From positions 806,001 to 870,000 of the forward strand of contig NZ_JAGGJV010000001.1 in NCBI RefSeq assembly GCF_017873135.1: a DNA stretch of 64,000 nt. The letters are read 5' to 3'. A model generated the notes under the pieces. It saw only the letters and a list, made by a program, of their open reading frames with translations. It made no database searches and had not been told where the DNA came from. Made by a program: the position numbers and the translations under genes. Shown here in pieces: positions 9,120-17,117 of this stretch. Position 1 is the first letter of the stretch. Each line of letters opens with the position of its first letter. The DNA is from Rhizobium herbae (lineage in GTDB: Bacteria; Pseudomonadota; Alphaproteobacteria; Rhizobiales; Rhizobiaceae).

Positions 9120-10801
9120 GGCAGCACGCCTCTCGGAAGGTGCTTGGCCAGCATTTCCAGCATCAGCATCAACAGGATCACCATGACGACGACCAGGACA
9201 GACAGCGCCGAGGCAAGATCGGAACTGCCGCTGTCGTCGAGATTGAAGATGGCCACCCCGAGCGTCTGCGTGCCGGCAGACCAGAGCAGCGCCGAAACGG
9301 TCAATTCGCTGCAGGCGATCAGGAAAACCAGGATGACGGACGCGCCCGCGGCGGGCGCGATGAGGGGCACGAGAATATCGCGCATGCGGCGGCCAAAGCC
9401 TGCTCCGGAAAGCCGGGCGGCCTCTTCAAGCGAAGGATCGAGTTGCAGGAAGGCGCTGGCGACCGGCTTCAGGCTGACCGCGAAGAAGCTGGAAAAATAG
9501 GCGATCAAAATGATCCAGATCGTCCCGTAGATGGATACGTTCAGCAACGGCAGGGGCGCAGCGAACAGCAGGATGAAGGCGACGGCCAGCACGATACCCG
9601 GCAGCGCATAGGGAATTTCGATCAGGCTGGTGATGACGTTGGCCAGCTTTCCCGGGCGGCGTGCGAGCAGATAGGCGGTCAGCACGGTAAAGAGCAGCAG
9701 CCCGCATGCCGTCGTTCCGGCCAGGAAGAGCGAATTGGCAAAGGCCGTCAATGTGACGGACTGACGGAACAGGATTTCCCGGTAGGCATCGAGCGACACG
9801 GTCTGAAGGTTCAGCGGCACGCCATAGGTCGGCACCAGGGAGCTTGTGACAAGTGCTGCCAGCGGCGCGGCGAGAACGAAGAAAAGCACGAGGCAGAATC
9901 CGGTCTCGGCAACCAGGCGGAATGGCCCGAGCGAGAAGGCTGCATTTTGGCCCGAAAGCCCAATGATGCGGTAGTCCCTGCCCTTCAACGCCCATTGCTG
10001 AACGGCAAGGCCCAGGCCGGCGATCACGGCGATCACCATGGACAGTTGCGACATCTCGGCGAAGGTGCCAGCACCAAAGCTCGAAAGACGGCTGTAGATC
10101 AGCGTCGGCAGGACGTAGATCGACGCCGGAATTCCAAGAATGGCCGGAATGCCGAAATTGCCGACGCCCGAGACGAAGGCGATCGCCGCCCCCGCGATCA
10201 GGCCCGGCACGGCAAGCGGCAGGATGATGTCGCGAAACACCGGCAAGGGAGACGCGCCGGCAAGCCGCGCCGCCTCGACGCCATCACGCGGCAAGGATCC
10301 AAGTCCCGCCTTCAGCGCCAGGAACACCAGCGGCGCATGCTGGACGCCAAGCAGCAGCGCGATCCCACTGAGCGAATAAAGCGGCTGCGGGCTGCCGAGC
10401 GGCGGCGCAATGCCCAGCGTCTTCAACAGCGGGCTGGCAGGCCCCGACATCTGCACCCAGGCCAGCGCCGTCACCTGCGGCGGGATCATCATCGGCAGGA
10501 CGAAGGCGAAGCTGAAAAAGCTTTTGCCGCGAAAATCGGTGAGCGTGACGACAAAGGCGAAGGTGGCGCCCAGAAAGACCGAAATCGCCGTGCCCCCGAC
10601 GGATGTCGTCAGCGTATTGCGGATGGCAATCCAGGTCGCGGGCTCGGTGAACAGACCGGTCGCCTTGCCCTGAAGCGAAAAGCGCAAGCCGGCATAGAGC
10701 AGCCGCGCGAGCGGCAGCCCGCTCAAAAGGCAGACGATGACGACAACGAAAGGAAGCAGCCAGACGGGCTGACTGCTTCTAATGATAGAAAGTCTGGGCA
10801 T
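9107..10801 (-). CDS. ABC importer permease, two fused membrane domains (FbpB-like)
   Basis: A 564-residue inner-membrane protein with about 12 hydrophobic segments arranged as two tandem BinPD-type permease domains. The first EAA-like loop is EAARLAGASPLPVFRDIILPLAVPG (about 180-205) and the second EEAARLSGAGFGRRMRDILVPLIAPA (about 470-495). Fusion of both permeases in one chain is typical of ferric-iron (FbpB/SfuB) and some thiamin or phosphonate importers. It lies between its binding protein and its ATPase. Confidence 0.9.
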   Translation of the reverse strand: MPRLSIIRSSQPVWLLPFVVVIVCLLSGLPLARLLYAGLRFSLQGKATGLFTEPATWIAIRNTLTTSVGGTAISVFLGATFAFVVTLTDFRGKSFFSFAFVLPMMIPPQVTALAWVQMSGPASPLLKTLGIAPPLGSPQPLYSLSGIALLLGVQHAPLVFLALKAGLGSLPRDGVEAARLAGASPLPVFRDIILPLAVPGLIAGAAIAFVSGVGNFGIPAILGIPASIYVLPTLIYSRLSSFGAGTFAEMSQLSMVIAVIAGLGLAVQQWALKGRDYRIIGLSGQNAAFSLGPFRLVAETGFCLVLFFVLAAPLAALVTSSLVPTYGVPLNLQTVSLDAYREILFRQSVTLTAFANSLFLAGTTACGLLLFTVLTAYLLARRPGKLANVITSLIEIPYALPGIVLAVAFILLFAAPLPLLNVSIYGTIWIILIAYFSSFFAVSLKPVASAFLQLDPSLEEAARLSGAGFGRRMRDILVPLIAPAAGASVILVFLIACSELTVSALLWSAGTQTLGVAIFNLDDSGSSDLASALSVLVVVMVILLMLMLEMLAKHLPRGVLPWRN

Positions 10802-10810
10802 AAGAACCGA

Positions 10811-11791
10811 TCAGTTGGTGCCGAAGATACCGGAGAAGGTCTTCAGGTCCGCGTCGGAATTCTTGACGGCGGCGGCCGCATCGATCGGCAGGACCTTGAT
10901 GCTGTCGCGTGCCGGAAAACCGTCCGGAAGGGCAACGCCGTTGCGCGCCGGAATGTAGCCGAGCTTGACGGAAACCTGCTGCCCCTGCTCGGACAGGAGG
11001 AAGTCGACGAACTTCTTCGCGGCTTCGACATTCTTGGCCGTCTTCAGGATGGCAACCGGCTCCGTCACGGCGCTGACGCCCTCGGCCGGAAAGACGAACT
11101 CGACCGGAGCGCCCTTGGCCTTTTCGCGGATCGCCATGAAATCGACGACCATGCCATAGGCCTTCTCGCCCGTGGCGACAGCCTTCAGCACACCGCCATT
11201 GCCGCCGGCAGCCGTCGCGCCGTTTTCGGCGAGAGCCTTGTAGTAATCCCAGCCGAAGCCGTCGATGCCGGTCAGCGTCTGGGCATGGATCAGGGCGGCG
11301 CCGGATGTCATCGGGCTTGGCATCGTCGTCAGGCCCTTGGCTTCGGGCTTGGCGAGATCCTTCCAGCCTGTCGGCTTCATGGCCGCCGACGTGTTGTAGA
11401 TGATGCCGGTGGTGATCATCTTGGTCGAATAGTAGGCGCCGTCGGCATCATAGAGCGCAGCGTCATAATTGACAGCTTCCGGCGATTTGTAAGCCAGGAG
11501 CTGGCCGGCTTCCTTCATGCGCTGCAGCGTCACCGTATCGGCGATCAGCAGCACGTCGGCGACCGGGTTACCGGCTTCGATCTCGGCCATCAGCTTGGCC
11601 ATGATCTTGGTGGTGCCGTCACGCACCCATTCGACCTCTACGCCCGGATTGGCAGCCTTGAAGGCGTCGACGGTCGCCTGCGCGTCCTCGTTCGGCTGGC
11701 TGGTGTAGAGAACCAGGTTTTCAGCCTGCGCCGAAACGGCGATCAGGCTGGCGGCAACGAGCGCGGTGAATGCGCAAAGCAGCTTCTTCAT
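10811..11791 (-). CDS. ABC importer periplasmic binding protein, Fe3+ family
   Basis: A 326-residue exported binding protein with a signal peptide (LLCAFTALVAASLIAVSAQA, cleavage before ENLVLYTSQ). The start of the mature protein, VLYTSQPNEDAQATVDAFKA, and the paired tyrosines in YDADGAYYSTKMITTGIIYNT, match the FbpA/AfuA family, where neighbouring tyrosines bind iron. Related proteins bind 2-aminoethylphosphonate or thiamin, so iron is likely but not proven. It is the first gene of the three-gene operon. A 14-bp perfect palindrome lies 80 bases upstream. Confidence 0.85.
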   Translation of the reverse strand: MKKLLCAFTALVAASLIAVSAQAENLVLYTSQPNEDAQATVDAFKAANPGVEVEWVRDGTTKIMAKLMAEIEAGNPVADVLLIADTVTLQRMKEAGQLLAYKSPEAVNYDAALYDADGAYYSTKMITTGIIYNTSAAMKPTGWKDLAKPEAKGLTTMPSPMTSGAALIHAQTLTGIDGFGWDYYKALAENGATAAGGNGGVLKAVATGEKAYGMVVDFMAIREKAKGAPVEFVFPAEGVSAVTEPVAILKTAKNVEAAKKFVDFLLSEQGQQVSVKLGYIPARNGVALPDGFPARDSIKVLPIDAAAAVKNSDADLKTFSGIFGTN

Positions 11792-11870
11792 CGGTCTTCA
11801 TCCTTAGTGAACAACTGGACCGATGGATAGTGGCGGCATTTGACAGGCATGTGACACGGGCCGAACTGCA

Positions 11871-11884
11871 TGCCATGCATGGCA
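11871..11884. promoter_or_regulatory. 14-bp perfect palindrome upstream of ABC importer
   Basis: TGCCATGCATGGCA reads identically on both strands and lies in the 260-base gap between the divergent importer operon and the ion-channel gene. A symmetric site at this distance from the importer start suggests an operator for a dimeric regulator. It does not resemble the Irr or RirA iron motifs I know. Inference only. Confidence 0.35.
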
Positions 11885-12051
11885 CGACGACAACTGCCCG
11901 CCTGCCAAAAGCGTTTGCCGGATAGATAGCCGGCTTCCTGACGAAACATATCTGGGTGGATTTGCTCGATCGCGCCTAAACTTGTTGATTATATTAGGAA
12001 TATCTGCAATTCGAGAACGGGGGCGCATATCGCGGCACCAGGGGGAAGTCG

Positions 12052-13953
12052 ATGAGCAAGGGTACCGCATGGAGCGCACGGCTGCGCTATGAGTTCGACA
12101 AGAGCATGGCGGCAGGCCCGATCGCGCTGATCGGCTGGCTGGCGGTCATCTCGCTCATCGTCATCATCGTCGCCGGCGCCTTCCTCGCCCTCACCCAGAT
12201 CGCTCCGGAAGGCGGCCAGCCTGTCAGCTTCGTCGAAGGCTCATGGGAATCGCTGATGCGGACCATGGACGCCGGCACCATGGGCGGGGACGTCGGCTGG
12301 AGTTTTCGCGGCGTGTCGCTGTTCGTCACCATCGCCGGCATCTTCGTCTTCTCCGCCTTGATCGGCGTGCTGAGTTCCGGCCTCGAAAACAAGCTTGACG
12401 AACTGCGCAAGGGCCGTTCCCAGGTGCTGGAAAACGACCATACGATCATCCTCAACTGGTCTCCCTCGATCTTCGACGTCATTTCCGAGCTGGTCATCGC
12501 CAACAGCAGCCGCAGGAAACCGCGCATCGTCATCATGGCCAACAAGGACAAGGTGGAGATGGAGGACGAGATCGCCACCAAGGTGGCAGGTCTGAAAAAC
12601 ACCAAGATCATCTGCCGCAGCGGCGACCCGACTGACCTCTACGATCTCAATATCGTCAACCCGCATACGTCGCGTTCCGTCATCGTGCTGTCGCCGGAAG
12701 GCGACGATCCGGATTCGCAGGTCATCAAGAGCGTGCTGGCGCTGGTCAACGATCCCAACCGCCGGACAAAACCCTATCAGATCGCGGCCGAAATCCGCGA
12801 CAGCCGGAATGCCGACGTCGCCCGCATCGTCGGTGGCAACGAGCTGCAGCTCATTCTCGCCGACGACCTGATCTCCCGCATCGTCGTCCACTCCAGCCGC
12901 CAGTCGGGCCTCAGCGCCGTCTATTCGGAACTGCTCGATTTCGACGGCTGCGAGATCTATACGCTGGAGCAGCCCGACATCATCGGCAAGAGCTTTGCCG
13001 CCGCCGTCATGGCCTACGAGACCTCGACGTTGATCGGTCTGTGCGACGAGGAGGGCAAGGTGCATCTCAACCCGGCGCCGAGCCGCATCTTCAAGCAGGG
13101 AGAGCGTGCCGTCATCATTGCCGAGGACGACGCCGCGATCAAATCCGGGAACCACGAAATCCATATCGAGAAGGACGCCATCCTTCCCGTCGAACTGCGC
13201 GAGCAAGGCCCGGAACGCACCCTGCTCCTCGGCTGGAACCGTCGCGGCTCGATCATCACCTACGAGCTCTCGCGCTACGTCGCGCCCGGTTCGCTGCTGA
13301 CGATTGCCGGCGATACGCCGGACCTCGAAGCGGAGATCAATGCGCTCAAGGTGGCCAACGGCAACATGTCCGTCGACTACCGCATCATCGACACGAGCAA
13401 CCGCGCCGAACTCGATGCACTCGACATTCCAAGCTACGACCATGTGCTGGTTCTCGGCTACAGCGACCACATGGCGCCGCAGCCGGCCGATACCCGCACG
13501 CTTGTGACGCTGTTGCAACTGCGCAAGATCGCCGAACAGGCCGGCCGCCATATCGGCGTTGTCAGCGAAATGACCGACGTCAGGAACCGGGAACTGGCGG
13601 AAGTCACCCGTGCCGACGATTTTGTCGTCAGCAACAAGCTGGTCAGCCTGATGCTGGCACAGGCCTCCGAAAACGAGCGCATGGCGGCGATCTTCGACGA
13701 GCTTCTCGATGAGGACGGATCGGAAATCTACATGCGGCCCGTCAGCGACTATGTCGCGATCGGCGAGCCGGTCACCTTCTACACGATCTGCCTTGCGGCC
13801 CTGCGCCGCGGCGAAGTCGCCATAGGCTACCGCCGCCAAAGGGACGGTGATCCGGACCCGCGCAGGCTCGGCGGCGTTACCGTCAATCCGTCGAAATCCG
13901 AAAAGCTGCTCTACAGCGCAGCGGACCGCGTCATCGTGCTTGCCAAGGACTGA
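12052..13953 (+). CDS. CASTOR/POLLUX-like cation channel with two RCK-type domains
   Basis: A 633-residue membrane protein. Two transmembrane helices (about 22-46 and 84-108) flank a pore loop WESLMRTMDAGTMGGD, a Lys-channel-like position where plant CASTOR/POLLUX channels carry an acidic Ala-Asp/Ser-Gly filter. After a Leu/Lys-rich linker (ENKLDELRKGRSQVLEN) come two NAD-binding-like RCK regulatory modules, beginning HTIILNWSPSIFDVI and RTLLLGWNRRGSIITYEL. The architecture matches the CASTOR/POLLUX/SYM8 family, best known from plant nuclear calcium signalling in root symbiosis, with bacterial homologues of unknown role. The start has a GGGGGAA ribosome-binding site. Confidence 0.85.
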   Translation: MSKGTAWSARLRYEFDKSMAAGPIALIGWLAVISLIVIIVAGAFLALTQIAPEGGQPVSFVEGSWESLMRTMDAGTMGGDVGWSFRGVSLFVTIAGIFVFSALIGVLSSGLENKLDELRKGRSQVLENDHTIILNWSPSIFDVISELVIANSSRRKPRIVIMANKDKVEMEDEIATKVAGLKNTKIICRSGDPTDLYDLNIVNPHTSRSVIVLSPEGDDPDSQVIKSVLALVNDPNRRTKPYQIAAEIRDSRNADVARIVGGNELQLILADDLISRIVVHSSRQSGLSAVYSELLDFDGCEIYTLEQPDIIGKSFAAAVMAYETSTLIGLCDEEGKVHLNPAPSRIFKQGERAVIIAEDDAAIKSGNHEIHIEKDAILPVELREQGPERTLLLGWNRRGSIITYELSRYVAPGSLLTIAGDTPDLEAEINALKVANGNMSVDYRIIDTSNRAELDALDIPSYDHVLVLGYSDHMAPQPADTRTLVTLLQLRKIAEQAGRHIGVVSEMTDVRNRELAEVTRADDFVVSNKLVSLMLAQASENERMAAIFDELLDEDGSEIYMRPVSDYVAIGEPVTFYTICLAALRRGEVAIGYRRQRDGDPDPRRLGGVTVNPSKSEKLLYSAADRVIVLAKD

Positions 13954-14014
13954 GCAGGGACGGGAAAAAGAGGTTGGGGTTCTCCCCTGCTCCTAAACAA
14001 AATGTGAATACGTT

Positions 14015-14130
14015 CTGTCGCAAATATCTGTCGCGAAATCCCGAATTTTGCGAATGGCTTTTGCGACAGGAGTTTACCGGCAATTCAGTGCTTGGGATCT
14101 TGTCGCGAAACTTAGGGTTTTCGCGACAAG
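14015..14130. repeat. TGTCGC/GCGACA dyad cluster, left copy
   Basis: Intergenic DNA holding five copies of TGTCGC or its complement. CTGTCGCAAA (14015-14024) pairs with TTTGCGACAG (14060-14069). CTTGTCGCGAAA (14099-14110) pairs with TTTCGCGACAAG (14119-14130) across an 8-base loop. The shared core ..GCAAATATC.. recurs on the far side of the neighbouring phosphotransferase gene. It could be a family of interspersed palindromic repeats or a multi-site protein-binding array. Confidence 0.6.
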
Positions 14131-14150
14131 ACTGGGGAGCCAGACCGGCG

Positions 14151-14175
14151 GGTCTCATGAGCAGTCGCTGAGACC
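14151..14175 (-). terminator. hairpin after phosphotransferase gene
   Basis: GGTCTCA (14151-14157) pairs with TGAGACC (14169-14175), forming a 7-bp stem directly after the stop codon of the reverse-strand phosphotransferase gene. No T run follows on that strand, so it may be an RNA 3' end stabiliser or a factor-dependent stop rather than an intrinsic terminator. Confidence 0.35.
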
Positions 14176-14177
14176 TG

Positions 14178-15068
14178 CTATGGGTAATCTTCGACGAGGC
14201 GAGTCATTGTGCTTCGGCCCAGCTCGGCCATGACAGGGTTTGTGTCTTTATAATACCATACCAACCCCATCGCTTGCTGGAATGCCCATGCCGCACCTCG
14301 ACGCCATTCAAGGTCATCTATTTGCAGAGCTTCGCGGAAGATAGCTCGGGTATCCCGATCTAACAGATGCCATCCGGCGACGAGATCAAGCGATGGATCG
14401 GCAGGAGCAAAGTCGCCCGTGTCAAGCACTCCAACTAAGTGCTCGTCCTGAACTAAGAGATTTGCCGGAATGAGGTCCTTGTGGCTCATCGCTTCGCGCT
14501 TTGGAGATGGTAATTCGCGAAGGCTTCCCCACATGCGGCGCAGGCATTTAACATCAAGAAGGTGTTCGCTTTTAGCGAAGCAAACCTCCATCCACCCATC
14601 ATGATCGGTCAAATTTCCGCCTCGGCCCCGACCGTCAAATGTCCGCCCGTTCAAATCCGCCGTACGAAGTGTGGCGATCAGCCGGGCAAGGTCGAGCGCA
14701 AAAATAGATGAGCTGCATAGTCCAATCGGCGTAGCAACTTGTCCCTCGACCCAAGTCTGTACAAGCCACGGCAGCGGATAGTCAGAGCTTTGCCGCCCGA
14801 TACCAACTGGCTTTGGGCTGGGAAAGGGACAACATTTGTTGAATTCCGCGCTGGCTTTGGTTTCCGCTTCCAGCAAACGGGTACATTCGGCAGGGTCCAT
14901 CATCCGCAGAGGAAAGCGAGCAGCGTGTTTGGCGCCAATTCGAAAGATTGCATTAACTGTGCCTGCCGTATCCAATTCAATGATTTCTTCGCCTCGAAAC
15001 TGCGGAAACTGGTCGGTCATCAAGTCACTCACGTGTGCCGCTTTGATGTTTATTTGATCGCTGTGCAT
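14178..15068 (-). CDS. aminoglycoside phosphotransferase-like kinase
   Basis: A 296-residue soluble kinase of the APH/choline-kinase fold. The catalytic loop SHKDLIPANLLV (HxDxxxxN, about 197-207) and the metal-binding DTGD (usually DFG/DWE-like) are present. The N-lobe has the nucleotide-binding beta hairpin region TAGTVNAIFRIG. Such proteins phosphorylate aminoglycosides, macrolides or small metabolites, and the sequence does not show which. Base composition is visibly lower in GC than the flanking genes, and repeat clusters lie on both sides, which suggests horizontal acquisition. No transposase is present. Confidence 0.8.
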   Translation of the reverse strand: MHSDQINIKAAHVSDLMTDQFPQFRGEEIIELDTAGTVNAIFRIGAKHAARFPLRMMDPAECTRLLEAETKASAEFNKCCPFPSPKPVGIGRQSSDYPLPWLVQTWVEGQVATPIGLCSSSIFALDLARLIATLRTADLNGRTFDGRGRGGNLTDHDGWMEVCFAKSEHLLDVKCLRRMWGSLRELPSPKREAMSHKDLIPANLLVQDEHLVGVLDTGDFAPADPSLDLVAGWHLLDRDTRAIFREALQIDDLEWRRGAAWAFQQAMGLVWYYKDTNPVMAELGRSTMTRLVEDYP

Positions 15069-15466
15069 CTGCCGCCCTGCCTCAAGAACCTACGCTGCCG
15101 TAACCTTTACGTATGACGGCTTTTTGAATCGACAATTTGTGAAGCTAATGACCGAATTGGGTCGGGAGCAGCCATGCCCTTGTTGCAAATATCGCGATGA
15201 AAGCGACAAGTCTGCGATTGAATTTTATGACGTCGCAAAAACAAACATTCTGCGACAGGTGCGTTTCGCAGAACGCTTCACGAAGATATCTCCAGCAAGC
15301 CAAACGGCCCGAAATCGTCGGGCCACAAAGTGATGTGAAATCCGCATCGACCCGGATTCCACATTTCACGCGGGTGCTGGGAGGTTCTCCGCCCCCTCTT
15401 TCTTTTTTGCAGCATGGGACTAACTTAGCCCAAGCTCCGCAATTCCAACCTCATCGGAAAAACATC
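15069..15466. repeat. intergenic region with right copy of TGTCGC-type dyads
   Basis: About 400 bases with no supported gene. Between 15180 and 15290 there are two GCGACA copies (15204, 15253), a GTCGC core (15233) and the string GTTGCAAATATC, a close relative of the left-cluster GTCGCAAATATC. CTTGTTGC pairs with GCGACAAG across the interval. The rest should contain the promoters of the phosphotransferase and aldo/keto reductase genes, which I cannot place. Confidence 0.5.
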
Positions 15467-16516
15467 ATGGAATATCGTCTTCTCGGCCGCTCCGGCCTCA
15501 AGGTTTCGACACTGACCGTGGGCACCATGACCTTTGGCGGCAAGGGCTGGGCAAAGACCGTTGGCGATCTCGGCGTCAATGAGGCAAAAAAACTTGTCGA
15601 TATGTCTCTCGATGCCGGTGTCAACCTGATCGATACGGCGGATGTCTATTCCAACGGCGTCTCCGAGGAAATCGTCGGCGAGATCATCGGCGGCAAGCGC
15701 AGGAACGACGTGCTGCTCGCCACCAAGGCCCGCTTTCCGATGGGCGACGGCCCGAACGATGCCGGCTCCTCGCGCCATCACCTGATCCGCGCCTGCGAGG
15801 CGAGCCTGAAGCGCCTGAAGACCGACGTCATCGATCTCTACCAGCTGCACGAATGGGATGGTCTCACGCCGCTGGAAGAAACGATGGAGGCGCTGGACAT
15901 GCTCGTGCGCCAGGGCAAGGTGCGCTATATCGGCTGCTCCAATTTCTCCGGCTGGCACATCATGAAGGCGCTCGGCGTCAGCACGAGCGAGCATCGCCAG
16001 CGCTTCGTCAGCCAGCAGATCCACTACTCGCTCGAATCGCGCGACGCCGAATATGAGCTGCTGCCCGTCTCGATCGATCAGGGGCTTGGCGTGCTGGTCT
16101 GGAGCCCGCTGGCCGGCGGCCTTCTCTCCGGCAAGCACCGCCGCGACAAGACGGCCGAAGGCTCACGCCAGCTGGCCGGCTGGGACGAACCGCCGATCCG
16201 CGACGAGGACCGCCTCTGGGATATCGTCGATACCCTCGTCGATATCGCCGAAAGCCGCAACGTCTCAGGCGCGCAGGTGGCGCTCGCCTGGTTGATCGGC
16301 CGCAAGGCCGTCACCTCCGTCATCATCGGCGGCCGCACCAAGGCGCAGTTCAAGGACAACCTCGCCGCCGCCGAACTGGTCCTGACCGTCGAGGAGCGCC
16401 AGCGTCTCGACGACGTCAGCGCCCCGCCGATCCTCTATCCCTACTGGCATCAGGTCCGCACCGCCAAGGACCGGCTGGGAGAAGCGGATCTGTCGCTGCT
16501 CGGACCGCACGTGTAA
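15467..16516 (+). CDS. aldo/keto reductase
   Basis: A 349-residue NADPH-dependent oxidoreductase with a TIM barrel. The catalytic tetrad is visible: Asp and Tyr in NLIDTADVYSNG, Lys in LLATKARF and His in DLYQLHEWD. The C-terminal cofactor motif is VIIGGRTKAQFKDN. This is the larger YajO/YhdN-like subclass that begins MEYRLLGRSGLKVS. I start at 15467, where the family begins; the in-frame upstream extension to 15197 runs through repeat DNA. It likely reduces aldehydes or ketones in the cytosol. Substrate unknown. Confidence 0.88.
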   Translation: MEYRLLGRSGLKVSTLTVGTMTFGGKGWAKTVGDLGVNEAKKLVDMSLDAGVNLIDTADVYSNGVSEEIVGEIIGGKRRNDVLLATKARFPMGDGPNDAGSSRHHLIRACEASLKRLKTDVIDLYQLHEWDGLTPLEETMEALDMLVRQGKVRYIGCSNFSGWHIMKALGVSTSEHRQRFVSQQIHYSLESRDAEYELLPVSIDQGLGVLVWSPLAGGLLSGKHRRDKTAEGSRQLAGWDEPPIRDEDRLWDIVDTLVDIAESRNVSGAQVALAWLIGRKAVTSVIIGGRTKAQFKDNLAAAELVLTVEERQRLDDVSAPPILYPYWHQVRTAKDRLGEADLSLLGPHV

Positions 16517-16542
16517 CAACAGCATAGGCAATCCGCGCACAT

Positions 16543-16959
16543 TTACACCGTTGTCAGCAGCAAACTCGTTTCCGATTTCGACACGCCGTCCATGGCCCGG
16601 ATATGACGCAGCACGCGGTCGAATTCGGCGAGATTTTCCGTCTGGATTTCGGCGACGAGGTCCCAGGCGCCGTTGGTGGTGTGCAGCGCGCGGATTTCCG
16701 GGATGCCGCGCAAGGTCTTGATCGCCGAGACCGTCTTCTGGCCGGTAATCTCGATCAGCATGACGGCGCGAACCGCGTGCGGGTCTTCGGCAGCGGTGAT
16801 GCGCACAGTGAAGCCGGCAATGATGCCGTCAGCGGTCAGCCGGTCGATCCGGTTCTGCACCGTGCCGCGCGATATCTTCAAGAGTTCGGCCAGTTTCGAA
16901 ATCGAGGCGCGGCCATCGGTTCTCAGGATTGCAAGCAAATGACGATCGATGCTGTCCAT
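16543..16959 (-). CDS. Lrp/AsnC family regulator
   Basis: A 138-residue feast/famine regulator. It has an N-terminal winged helix (DRHLLAILRTDGRASISKLAELLKISRGTVQNRIDRL, residues 4-42) and a C-terminal RAM/ACT-like ligand domain (AVMLIEITGQKTVSAIKTL ... VAEIQTENLAEFDRVLRHI). These proteins assemble into octamers and sense amino acids. It is divergent from the RocB-like gene, its most likely target, with the shared control region at 16960-17117. Confidence 0.88.
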   Translation of the reverse strand: MDSIDRHLLAILRTDGRASISKLAELLKISRGTVQNRIDRLTADGIIAGFTVRITAAEDPHAVRAVMLIEITGQKTVSAIKTLRGIPEIRALHTTNGAWDLVAEIQTENLAEFDRVLRHIRAMDGVSKSETSLLLTTV

Positions 16960-17117
16960 AAAGTTCTGCCCTTTGTCACTATGGTAATAGTTCTTGTCAT
17001 TCTGCTCAAAACATCAAGCAAATTTCCATAATTTTGCCATTTCGCTTTATTCGGCCGACCGCTAGAGTTGGCGGATCGCACAACGCTGGCCAATTGAATC
17101 TCCACAGGATCGCTCAC

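Noticed and set aside
9140..11830. Very long forward frame (896 codons) opposite the ABC importer genes
   Set aside because: It is antisense to three genes with intact motifs. Its product is rich in Gln, Arg, Asp and His and lacks any domain; such frames are common opposite GC-rich hydrophobic genes.
13974..14171. Small frames through the TGTCGC repeat block
   Set aside because: Their Cys/Arg/Ser-rich peptides are the translation of the palindromic repeats; no start signals.
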